A stretch of 12,711 bases of DNA. It comes from Kocuria sp. Lineage in GTDB: Bacteria > Actinomycetota > Actinomycetes > Actinomycetales > Micrococcaceae. The stretch spans positions 1 to 12,711 of the forward strand of contig JAKDKI010000031.1 of the NCBI GenBank assembly GCA_030453435.1, written 5' to 3'. Below the pieces are notes generated by a model. That model was not told the origin of the DNA. It saw only the letters and a list, made by a program, of their open reading frames with translations, and searched no databases. Numbering within the stretch: the stretch's first letter is position 1; every line of letters begins with the position of its first letter. Below are positions 6,608 through 12,711 of this stretch, in pieces. The translations under genes and the position numbers were made by a program.

Positions 6608-8443
6608 TCATAGCACGGTCAGGATGACCGTGTCCCCGTCTTCGCGTTGGTGAACCACGCGATCCAGGGTTGAGCCCACCGGGCGGTTCACCTCCACGGT
6701 GAAACCGAGTTCTTCCAATGACTCCCGGGCGGAGTCGACGTTCTGCCCCACAACGTTGGGCACCTGCTCCGGCGGGCTGGCGGTGGCCACATTGAGGTCA
6801 ACGGCAGTGCCTTCTTCCGCCTTGGAGCCGGCCGCGGGCACTTGCTGCAAGACGGTGCCCTCCGGTTGGTCCGAGAACTGGGTTTGAATGCCGCCTACGG
6901 CGAATCCTGCCTGGCTAATCGCGTTACGAGCATCGTCAAGTGTCATGCCTTGGAACTGCGGGACGTCCAATTGGGCGGGGCCCTCGGACACCAGAAGGAC
7001 CACTTGTTCTATCCCTCGAACCTGAGCGGACTCGCCCGGGTCCGTTGAGATCACCGAACCCGCCGGGATCTGGGCGTTGGTCATGGTGTGGACACCCACG
7101 TTGCTGATGCCGGCAGCGCCCAAGGTTCGTTCCGCATGTGCCACCGGAATGCCGGAGACGTCGGGCACGGTGTTGGCCGTGGTGCCCGGCCCGGACGCGA
7201 GCCACCAGCCAAGAAACCCGGCCAGAGCAAGTAGCAGCACGAACACCACGGCGCCAATGGCCAGATGCAGGGGCTGTGGCTGTGGGTTGAGCGTGACGCG
7301 GGGCTGCTCCGGCGTTCGGTGCGCGGTGGATCCGGCGGCTGTCATGGCGACCGTCTGGGTGGCGTCCAGGTCGTACTTCGGCAGGATGCCGGCGGCGGGA
7401 ACGGCGCGGGTGGCGGCGTCGCGAACTTCCGAACCGGAAATCGGCTCGGTCAAGGATGCACGTTGTGGCTGAGCGGACAGCACCGTGGTTTCTGCATCAT
7501 TCGGCACATTCGCCTGACCGGAATGCGGCAAGGCCTGGGTTTCGTCCGAGGCCGGAATCACATGGGTCGGCTGGTTCAGCGAGACCGGATCATTCACGGG
7601 CGGCAACGAACGATGGATGGCGAGGGCCAGGTCCAGGAGGGCTGCGGCGTCGGCGGGGCGGGCATCCTGGTTCCGTGCGGTGCAGCGCAGTACGAATTCG
7701 TCCAGGCTGTCCGGGATACCGGAGGAGATCCGGCTGGGTGCGGGGACGTCGCGGCTGACGTGCGCGTTGGCGACCTGCAGGGCGGTGCCGGTGTAGGGGC
7801 GAGACCCCGTGAGCATCTCGTAGGTCATGATGCCCACGGCGTACACGTCGCAGCGTTGGTCCACGGATTCGTGGCCCACGAGTTCAGGGGCGGCGTACGC
7901 GACCGTGCCCAGGATGGTGCTCGTTGACGTGTGTTCGTCCACGGCGCGCATCAGGCCGAAGTCTGCAACCTTGACATCTTCGCCGGCGGTCAACAAGACG
8001 TTTTCGGGTTTGATGTCCCGGTGGACCATGCCGGAACGGTGCGCGTGGGCCAGCCCGCGCAGCACCGGGATGAGCAGGTCCAGGGTGCGGCGAGCGGTCA
8101 TGGGGGATTCGCGGGCGATCACATGACGCAGGGTGGGGCCATCGACGTACTCGAGTACCAGGTACACCACACCATCGGCGGTCTGGCCCTGGTCGAGCAC
8201 GGCCACCACATTCGGGTGCTGCAACCGGGCGGCGGCCTTTGCCTCGCGCTGGGCGCGCTCCACGAACCTGGGGTCATCGACGAAGTGGGGGTGGATGATC
8301 TTGAGGGCCACGTTGCGGTCGAGCCGCTCGTCAAGACCCACGTAGACGGAGGCTGTTCCGCCCGTGGCCAATCGCCGCTGGATCCGGTAACGGTGATCCA
8401 GCAGCGTGCCGGTCAGGCGATCTTGGGGGGATTGATCAGGCAA
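6608..8443 (-). CDS. pknL: Transmembrane Ser/Thr protein kinase with PASTA repeats (PknL group)
   Basis: From the TTG at 8443 the product has 611 residues. The kinase domain (about 18-280) keeps all key elements: glycine loop LATGGTASVY (25-34), Lys48 in VALKI, Glu67, HRDIKPEN (141-148), DFG (161-163), a Thr/Ser-rich activation loop HTSTSTILGT (171-180) and APE (185-187). A Pro/Thr-rich linker (281-392) leads to one membrane helix (393-416). Three extracellular PASTA repeats follow (about 425-487, 491-554, 559-611), the last shortened. PASTA domains bind peptidoglycan fragments or lipid II, so an envelope sensor is likely. The TTG has AGGAA seven bases upstream and gives an 8-bp overlap with the upstream transglycosylase gene. 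An ATG at 8503 would add 20 residues but a 68-bp overlap. Proximity to an Rv2175c-type gene points to PknL, though M. tuberculosis PknL lacks PASTA domains. Confidence 0.93.
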   Translation of the reverse strand: MPDQSPQDRLTGTLLDHRYRIQRRLATGGTASVYVGLDERLDRNVALKIIHPHFVDDPRFVERAQREAKAAARLQHPNVVAVLDQGQTADGVVYLVLEYVDGPTLRHVIARESPMTARRTLDLLIPVLRGLAHAHRSGMVHRDIKPENVLLTAGEDVKVADFGLMRAVDEHTSTSTILGTVAYAAPELVGHESVDQRCDVYAVGIMTYEMLTGSRPYTGTALQVANAHVSRDVPAPSRISSGIPDSLDEFVLRCTARNQDARPADAAALLDLALAIHRSLPPVNDPVSLNQPTHVIPASDETQALPHSGQANVPNDAETTVLSAQPQRASLTEPISGSEVRDAATRAVPAAGILPKYDLDATQTVAMTAAGSTAHRTPEQPRVTLNPQPQPLHLAIGAVVFVLLLALAGFLGWWLASGPGTTANTVPDVSGIPVAHAERTLGAAGISNVGVHTMTNAQIPAGSVISTDPGESAQVRGIEQVVLLVSEGPAQLDVPQFQGMTLDDARNAISQAGFAVGGIQTQFSDQPEGTVLQQVPAAGSKAEEGTAVDLNVATASPPEQVPNVVGQNVDSARESLEELGFTVEVNRPVGSTLDRVVHQREDGDTVILTVL

Positions 8444-9566
8444 ATCGCTTTTCCTGAGCGGAAACCGCTCGTACGTAGTCCTTGGTGTCCGAGAACAAAC
8501 CATAGGACTTCACGCCGTGGAGGCCCTGGTAATACGCTCCGATGGCCAGTTCCTTGGACGGGGCCTTGTCCTGGAGTTCCTTAACGATGGCCACGCCGGC
8601 GGTGATGTTGTCCTGAGTGTCCAACAGGTCCAGGTCGCGCCCGACCAGGTTGGAGGCCCACTCACCGGCGGACGGAATGATCTGCATGGTGCCCACGGCA
8701 TCGGCGGGGGAGACCACGCCCTGTTGGAAGCCGGATTCCTGGGCGGCGTGGGCCAGCGCGAGTTGAGAATCCACACCCATGGACTCGGCGGTCTCGCGAA
8801 TCATCGACTGCACGGCTTCCTGGGATGGCAGGTCGCGTTGCTGTAGCTCGGTGTGGTGCTTGTTCGCCGAATCCACGACGTGCTTGGGGTAGGTCCGGCC
8901 GGCGAAAGAGTCGCCCACTGCGGGCTTGGCAGCGGCAGCGGGCTTCTCGGCCTCGGCCGCCTCGGGCTGGGGCGCGGGATCTGGCGATGACGACGCCGCG
9001 GCGGGCGCCTGGGCGTCGTTGGCTTTGGGCTTTGCTTGGGTGCCGGGGATTTTGAGGGACTGACCCGGGCGGAGCAAGGACGATGCGTCGAGGTCGTTGG
9101 CCCGCTGCAACTCCAGCACACTGACGTCGTGTTTGGCCGCGAGGTCCCAGATGGTGTCCCCGGAAGCGATTGTGTGGCGGGCCGCAGGGGCCTTGGGATC
9201 CGGCTTCTCGGCGGGCTTGGCCTCGGGAGCTGCTTTCTGCTTGCCGGGGATCGTGAGCCGGTCGCCGGGGCGCACCATGGCGTGAGCCGGAATCTTATTG
9301 GCCTTCATCAGATCGGCGACGGTCACACCGTGCTTGGTGGCCAGGGACCACACGGAATCTCCAGCGGAAACGGTGATTTCCCCGGATGCCTGGGCATGTT
9401 GAGAAGTGCCAGTGGTTTGGGGCGTCACGGGCGACTGCGCGTGGGCGGTGCCCAGGGACCCGATGGCCGACAGTGCGGCCAGGGCGGTGACTGCGGAACC
9501 CTTGGTGGCTCGCCGGGCCCATAAGGAACGGGCGGACGGACGATCTTCTGGCGGCTCAACCGGCAT
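8436..9566 (-). CDS. Secreted LysM-SLT peptidoglycan lytic transglycosylase
   Basis: The 376-residue precursor has a long signal peptide (1-43, basic RRATK start, cleavage likely after AHA). Two LysM domains that bind glycan strands follow at about 62-107 and 130-174; each contains SVWSLA or TIWDLA and ends in IPG. After a disordered Ala/Pro/Glu-rich linker (175-220) there is a C-terminal soluble-lytic-transglycosylase-like domain (about 255-375). Its catalytic glutamate is Glu277 in AAQESGF, followed by the GTMQIIP block (292-298) and AYYQGLHGV (344-352). It should cleave peptidoglycan glycan strands outside the cell. The ATG has CAGGAA eight bases upstream. Its end overlaps the kinase gene by eight bases, so the two form an operon with likely coupled translation. 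The gene occupies the place between pknL and Rv2175c, which lie closer together in M. tuberculosis. Confidence 0.9.
   Translation of the reverse strand: MPVEPPEDRPSARSLWARRATKGSAVTALAALSAIGSLGTAHAQSPVTPQTTGTSQHAQASGEITVSAGDSVWSLATKHGVTVADLMKANKIPAHAMVRPGDRLTIPGKQKAAPEAKPAEKPDPKAPAARHTIASGDTIWDLAAKHDVSVLELQRANDLDASSLLRPGQSLKIPGTQAKPKANDAQAPAAASSSPDPAPQPEAAEAEKPAAAAKPAVGDSFAGRTYPKHVVDSANKHHTELQQRDLPSQEAVQSMIRETAESMGVDSQLALAHAAQESGFQQGVVSPADAVGTMQIIPSAGEWASNLVGRDLDLLDTQDNITAGVAIVKELQDKAPSKELAIGAYYQGLHGVKSYGLFSDTKDYVRAVSAQEKRFA
8451..8455 (-). promoter_or_regulatory. RBS for the kinase TTG start, inside the transglycosylase gene
   Basis: On the minus strand AGGAA lies seven bases before TTG at 8443. 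It decides that start over the ATG at 8503, and places kinase initiation beside the terminating ribosome of the transglycosylase (stop at 8436-8438). Confidence 0.55.
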
Positions 9567-9707
9567 GTTCGTGCTTCCTGCCTAAGTACGAGGATGAGGG
9601 GAAGGCCACCGACTCACGCGAGCCGTGACAGCTTGACCAGAGTACCCGACCTGGCTGGGCGAGTTGAAGAACTGACCGGATCGGCTAACCGTGGCAAAGT
9701 ATTGTCC

Positions 9708-10094
9708 GTGAATCCTTCATCCGATATCAGCACCGAAACTTTTGCCGAACTTGATTCCCTGGTGGGGGAATGGACCTACCTGCCAGACATCGCGGAGACC
9801 TTGGATATCCAGATCACCAAGGTGCACCGCATGATGGACCAGGGCGAGTTCCTCGAGGTTCGCCGACCCGAGGACGGCATTCGTGTGGTACCCGCCGAAT
9901 TCCTGGTGAACGGCCAGCCCCTCAACGCGCTGAAGGGCACCATCGCCGTGCTGCGGGACGCTCGTTTCACGGACGCGGAAGCCATCCGTTGGCTGTTCAC
10001 CGCGGACGAGTCCTTGCCCGGCCGTCCGGTGGACGCGCTGCGCGATGGCCGCAAAACCGAGGTACGACGCCGCGCTCAAGCCCTGGGCTGGTAG
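9708..10094 (+). CDS. Rv2175c-type DNA-binding protein
   Basis: From GTG at 9708 the product has 128 residues. An N-terminal segment (1-22) precedes a winged-helix-like DNA-binding domain (about 23-65, YLPDIAETLDIQITKVHRMM and the wing around RVVPAEFL). A C-terminal helical domain carries the highly characteristic RWLFTADESLPGRPVDAL (91-108) and RRRAQALGW (120-128). Both blocks closely match M. tuberculosis Rv2175c (RWLFTPDPSL, RPVDALH, RRAQAMAY). Rv2175c binds DNA and loses binding when PknL phosphorylates Thr9; here Ser8-Thr9 fall at the same positions when GTG is the start, which supports it. An ATG at 9594 would add 38 residues unlike the family. No RBS precedes the GTG, so a leaderless or weakly initiated message is possible. 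It is divergent from the transglycosylase-kinase operon, and its stop lies two bases from the converging prenyltransferase gene. Confidence 0.88.
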   Translation: MNPSSDISTETFAELDSLVGEWTYLPDIAETLDIQITKVHRMMDQGEFLEVRRPEDGIRVVPAEFLVNGQPLNALKGTIAVLRDARFTDAEAIRWLFTADESLPGRPVDALRDGRKTEVRRRAQALGW

Positions 10095-10096
10095 GC

Positions 10097-11209
10097 CTAC
10101 CGGCTACGTCGCACCGCGGCATCCGCGAGTGCGCGTAAACCGGCGCGGGCCACCTCGTTCGTCGGGAGTGTGGAGAGTTGGTGGTCCGCGGTGGCCACCA
10201 ATTCACTCATCAGATCTTCAACGTGCCCGAGTGCGCCACTGTTCGTCATGAGCGTGCGGGCGCGCTGAATGTCGGCCTCACTCAGGTCGCTGCGCCCAAG
10301 AGCCGAATCCAACCAATCGAGGTCCTCCGCGACAGCGCCCTTGGCGCACAGGGCCACGAGTGCCGTGCGTTTGCCCTCGCGGATGTCGTCTCCGGCGGGT
10401 TTGCCCGTGGTCTCGGGATCACCGAAGACCCCGAGCACATCGTCTCGGAGCTGGAACGCTTCACCCACCGGGAGCGCGAAGGCCGAGCAGTGCGCCAGGA
10501 ATTCCTCGTCCGCCCCGGCCAATCCCGCACCGATCCGCACCGGGTGTTCCACCGAATACTTCGCGGATTTATAGCGCAGGACGTCCATGGCACGTGTCAA
10601 TTGCTCGTCGGGGTCGTCAGGAGTGGGAGCCACCTCGGCATGCACATCCAAATACTGGCCGACCATGACCTCGGTGCGCATCGTGTCGAAAATAGCTCGG
10701 GCCGCCCGTTCGTGCTCGCGGGGTAGTGCGGAGGTGGCCTGAGCGAACAGCTGTTCTGCGAAGGACAAGCTCATGTCCCCCGTGAGGATGGCGGCGCTGG
10801 TACCGAAGTGGGCGGCGTCGTCGCGCCACTCGGACCGGTCATGGATCCGCTCGAACTCGCGGTGGACGCTGGGCTGCCCGCGGCGGGTGTCGGAGCGGTC
10901 CAGGATGTCGTCGTGGATGAGCGCGGCGGACTGGAATAATTCCAGCGCCGCGGCTGCACGGACGATAGCGGGCTCGAGTGTCGCGCCACCCGCTGCGCGC
11001 CAACCCCAATAGCTCAACCGCGCACGCAGCCGCTTGCCGCCGGCCGTGAGACGCTCGATGGAATCCACCAGCTGCGGGGCGTTCAGAGAAATCCGTGCCA
11101 CGCGGTCCCGTTCCGTCGCAAAGAATTCCGCCAGGAGCTCGTTGAGCGCCCGTGAGAACTGCGCGTCCTCGGTGCCTGCTGTTGGTGCGGGGTTTGGCGT
11201 CTCTGTCAT
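10097..11209 (-). CDS. Trans-polyprenyl (geranylgeranyl-type) diphosphate synthase
   Basis: This 370-residue, all-helical prenyltransferase adds isopentenyl diphosphate units to an allylic diphosphate. The product feeds menaquinone side chains, carotenoids or other isoprenoids. GGKRLRARL (57-65) binds diphosphate. The first Asp-rich motif is DDILDRSDTRRG (100-111), with DDxxD intact and the conserved Arg pair. The second is QLRDDVLGVFGD (253-264), followed by TGKPAGDDIREGKRTAL (268-284), the form found in actinobacterial GrcC/IdsA proteins. The ATG has AAGGTG eight bases upstream. It matches in position idsA2 (Rv2173) of M. tuberculosis, next to Rv2175c. Chain length depends on residues before the first motif (ELFQSAALIH, small side chains), compatible with products of C20 or longer, but this cannot be fixed from sequence. 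It ends two bases from the convergent Rv2175c-type gene with no terminator between. Confidence 0.93.
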   Translation of the reverse strand: MTETPNPAPTAGTEDAQFSRALNELLAEFFATERDRVARISLNAPQLVDSIERLTAGGKRLRARLSYWGWRAAGGATLEPAIVRAAAALELFQSAALIHDDILDRSDTRRGQPSVHREFERIHDRSEWRDDAAHFGTSAAILTGDMSLSFAEQLFAQATSALPREHERAARAIFDTMRTEVMVGQYLDVHAEVAPTPDDPDEQLTRAMDVLRYKSAKYSVEHPVRIGAGLAGADEEFLAHCSAFALPVGEAFQLRDDVLGVFGDPETTGKPAGDDIREGKRTALVALCAKGAVAEDLDWLDSALGRSDLSEADIQRARTLMTNSGALGHVEDLMSELVATADHQLSTLPTNEVARAGLRALADAAVRRSR

Positions 11210-11429
11210 ACGGCGGGCACCTTATCGTCCGGGCGGTTGGGTTGGTACGGCTTCGAGCGGCTGCTGACTGACTGCTCAAAGCACCGGTCCAGCCTATCGG
11301 GAAGCCGAACTGGTCTCTGCGTGTCAGTGCCGATACTTAGGGTGAGGGTGACGGAAGAGAACGTGGTGTTTGTTCTCCAAAACCGTTCGGTCGAGCTGAC
11401 ACGGAGACTTGAGGGGAGGGGGAGCTCGT
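11210..11429. promoter_or_regulatory. Divergent promoter region of prenyltransferase and dinB genes
   Basis: This 220-base non-coding gap must hold promoters for both outward genes. The RBS of the prenyltransferase gene is AAGGTG (11218-11223, minus). Weak -10-like GATACT lies at 11332-11337 on the plus strand without a convincing -35. GAGAAC (11357-11362) and GTTCTC (11372-11377) form an inverted repeat with nine bases between, and further GAAC/GTTC copies occur at 11307 and 11385. These resemble scattered LexA half-sites but none has the canonical four-base spacing. Confidence 0.4.
11413..11424 (+). promoter_or_regulatory. RBS fixing the dinB start
   Basis: A purine run GGGGAGGGGGAG ends five bases before the ATG at 11430. 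The in-frame TTG at 11409 lies upstream of this RBS and so is unlikely to be the start. Confidence 0.65.
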
Positions 11430-12707
11430 ATGACAGGTGGCGCATCTTCCAGGTCCACGTCTCAGTCGAGCCGTGGCCCCACACCGGAACAGCTGGACAA
11501 GTACCGCCGTTGCGCCATCCTGCACGTGGACATGGACATGTTCTACGTGGGGGTCGAACTGTTACGGACGCCTCAACATCGCGGCAAACCGGTCATCGTA
11601 GCCGGGCTGGGGGCGCGTTCCGTGGTGCTGTCCGCCTCCTACGAAGCGCGAAAATTCGGCGTGAACTCCGCGATGCCGCTCGTTCAGGCCCGTGCGGCAT
11701 GTCCTCACGCGGTGGTACTGGAACCGCACCGAGAGGACTACAGCTATTACTCGGGTCTCGTGATGGCCATGTTCCGCGAAATCACCGATCGCGTGGAGCA
11801 GCTCAGCGTGGACGAGGCGTTCCTGGACGTCTCCGGTGCGATTCGCCGCCTCGGCCCGCCGGTGGTGATTGCCCGACGCATCAGGGCGGAGATCGAGAGG
11901 CGTACCGGCCTGACCGCTTCCGTGGGTGTAGCCGAAACCAAAACCGTGGCGAAGATCGCCTCCGCCCATTGCAAACCCGACGGTCTGCTGATCGTCGAGC
12001 CGCAGCACACCCTGGCCTTCCTGGCGCAATTGCCAGTGACCAAACTATGGGGCGTGGGTAAACGCACCGCTGCTATTCTGCAGGGCGCCGGGCTGACCAC
12101 GGTCGGGGACATCGCCCAGACACCCGTCAACAGGCTGCGCTCGCTCGTGGGGGACGCCGCGGGGCACCACTTGCATCAACTGGCCAACGGGTACGATCCG
12201 CGCGCGGTGACACCGATACGTGAAGAGAAGAGCCTGGGCGCCGAACGCACCTTCGAGAAAGACATCTCGGACACCGCTCAGCTGAAGCGGGTGCTGCTCG
12301 GGCTCTCCCACGACACTGCCGCACGGCTACGTCGCCACGGGTTACGGGCGGAACGCGTGGGACTCAAACTGCGGTACGCGGACTTTTCCACGATTTCGCG
12401 CTCGCGGACGCTGAACCATCCGATCACATCGGCACATGAGCTGTATACGGAATCAGCAGCCCTTCTCGACCATTTGGGACCCCGAAAGCAGTCAGTAAGG
12501 TTGCTGGGAGTTCGCGCTGAAAAATTGGCCGCATCCGATGATGCACTGCAGCTCAGCCTGGACGGTCGCGAAGAGGAATGGGGGGCTGCTGAGCAGGCCA
12601 TGGACCGAGTCCACAGTCGATTCGGCCCGGGAATGGTCAGGCCCGCAAAGCTCCTCGATCCCACCGTGCCAAACCGGTCCGCAGGGGATATCCTTGATAA
12701 CACGTGA
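11430..12707 (+). CDS. dinB: DNA polymerase IV, Y-family translesion polymerase
   Basis: The 425-residue protein copies past damaged bases with low fidelity. Catalytic metal ligands are Asp34 (HVDMDMFYV) and the pair Asp128-Glu129 (SVDEAFLDV). The ribonucleotide-excluding steric gate should be Tyr39, aligned with Phe13 of E. coli DinB. Palm/finger blocks VVLSASYEARKFGV (65-78) and SVGVAETKTVAKIAS (164-178) are present, as are the thumb helix-hairpin-helix LWGVGKRTAAIL (206-217) and a little-finger domain (about 265-370). A clamp-binding QLSLDG motif lies at 374-379, followed by a 46-residue tail including a WGAAEQAMDRVHSRFGPGMV block shared by many actinobacterial DinB proteins. The N-terminal 25 residues are Ser/Thr-rich and poorly conserved in the family. 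It is divergent from the prenyltransferase gene; no imuA'/imuB-type partner is seen. Full length, stopping four bases before the window edge. Confidence 0.95.
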   Translation: MTGGASSRSTSQSSRGPTPEQLDKYRRCAILHVDMDMFYVGVELLRTPQHRGKPVIVAGLGARSVVLSASYEARKFGVNSAMPLVQARAACPHAVVLEPHREDYSYYSGLVMAMFREITDRVEQLSVDEAFLDVSGAIRRLGPPVVIARRIRAEIERRTGLTASVGVAETKTVAKIASAHCKPDGLLIVEPQHTLAFLAQLPVTKLWGVGKRTAAILQGAGLTTVGDIAQTPVNRLRSLVGDAAGHHLHQLANGYDPRAVTPIREEKSLGAERTFEKDISDTAQLKRVLLGLSHDTAARLRRHGLRAERVGLKLRYADFSTISRSRTLNHPITSAHELYTESAALLDHLGPRKQSVRLLGVRAEKLAASDDALQLSLDGREEEWGAAEQAMDRVHSRFGPGMVRPAKLLDPTVPNRSAGDILDNT

Positions 12708-12711
12708 TGAT

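Noticed and set aside
8444..8503. ATG start extending the kinase by 20 residues.
   Set aside because: It would need a 68-base overlap with the transglycosylase gene and the added residues are unlike kinase N-termini; the TTG has a good RBS.
9594..9707. Upstream ATG extension of the Rv2175c-type protein by 38 residues.
   Set aside because: The extra residues do not resemble the family, and the GTG start matches the N-terminal length and Thr9 position of Rv2175c.
11237..12061. A 274-codon plus-strand frame overlapping the dinB start.
   Set aside because: It is Arg/Gly-rich in the style of shadow frames, and the dinB frame carries all catalytic motifs.
1..12711. Mobile elements, CRISPR arrays, tRNA or rRNA genes, toxin-antitoxin or defence genes.
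   Set aside because: No transposase, integrase, repeat-spacer pattern, tRNA fold or defence protein motif was found on either strand; the genes are intact housekeeping and envelope genes.

Overview
The window reads as a stretch of conserved, high-GC actinobacterial chromosome, most likely from the Micrococcales and possibly the Micrococcaceae. Evidence for this is a class II DAHP synthase of the mycobacterial type, an Rv2175c-type DNA-binding protein, a PASTA Ser/Thr kinase, LysM and CAP secreted proteins, and frequent GTG/TTG-type starts. There is no insertion sequence, phage gene, CRISPR array, tRNA or rRNA that I can recognise. The gene order recalls the Mycobacterium tuberculosis block from fadD15 (Rv2187) through an acyltransferase (Rv2182c), aroG (Rv2178c), pknL (Rv2176) and Rv2175c to idsA2 (Rv2173). 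This looks like an old syntenic core rather than an accessory island.

Left part (1-4272), lipid metabolism: a long-chain acyl-CoA ligase (minus) lies downstream of a two-gene minus-strand unit. That unit is a monoacylglycerol-lipase-like hydrolase whose stop overlaps the start of a small two-helix membrane protein. A PlsC-type lysophosphatidate acyltransferase is divergent from the hydrolase. Together these activate, release and re-esterify fatty acyl chains. Middle (4282-6484): class II DAHP synthase (entry to the shikimate pathway) begins 9 bases after plsC. It is followed by a 15-bp perfect inverted repeat and then a regulated promoter region for a small secreted CAP-domain protein.

Right-middle (6511-10094), cell-envelope signalling: a strong bidirectional hairpin separates the CAP gene from a converging minus-strand operon. 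The operon holds a secreted LysM/SLT lytic transglycosylase overlapping a transmembrane PASTA kinase of the PknL group. The Rv2175c-type DNA-binding protein, whose M. tuberculosis counterpart is a PknL substrate, is divergent from this operon. The set suggests a peptidoglycan-sensing kinase made together with a peptidoglycan-cleaving enzyme and beside its likely DNA-binding target.

Right end (10097-12711): a trans-polyprenyl diphosphate synthase (minus) ends two bases from the Rv2175c gene. It is divergent from a Y-family DNA polymerase IV (plus) across a 220-bp intergenic region containing GAAC/GTTC half-sites.

No wholly new system is evident. The points most worth a second look are the kinase-transglycosylase-Rv2175c module, the kinase's repeated threonine motifs before its membrane segment, the regulatory region of the CAP gene, the large hairpin after aroG, and two likely leaderless starts.
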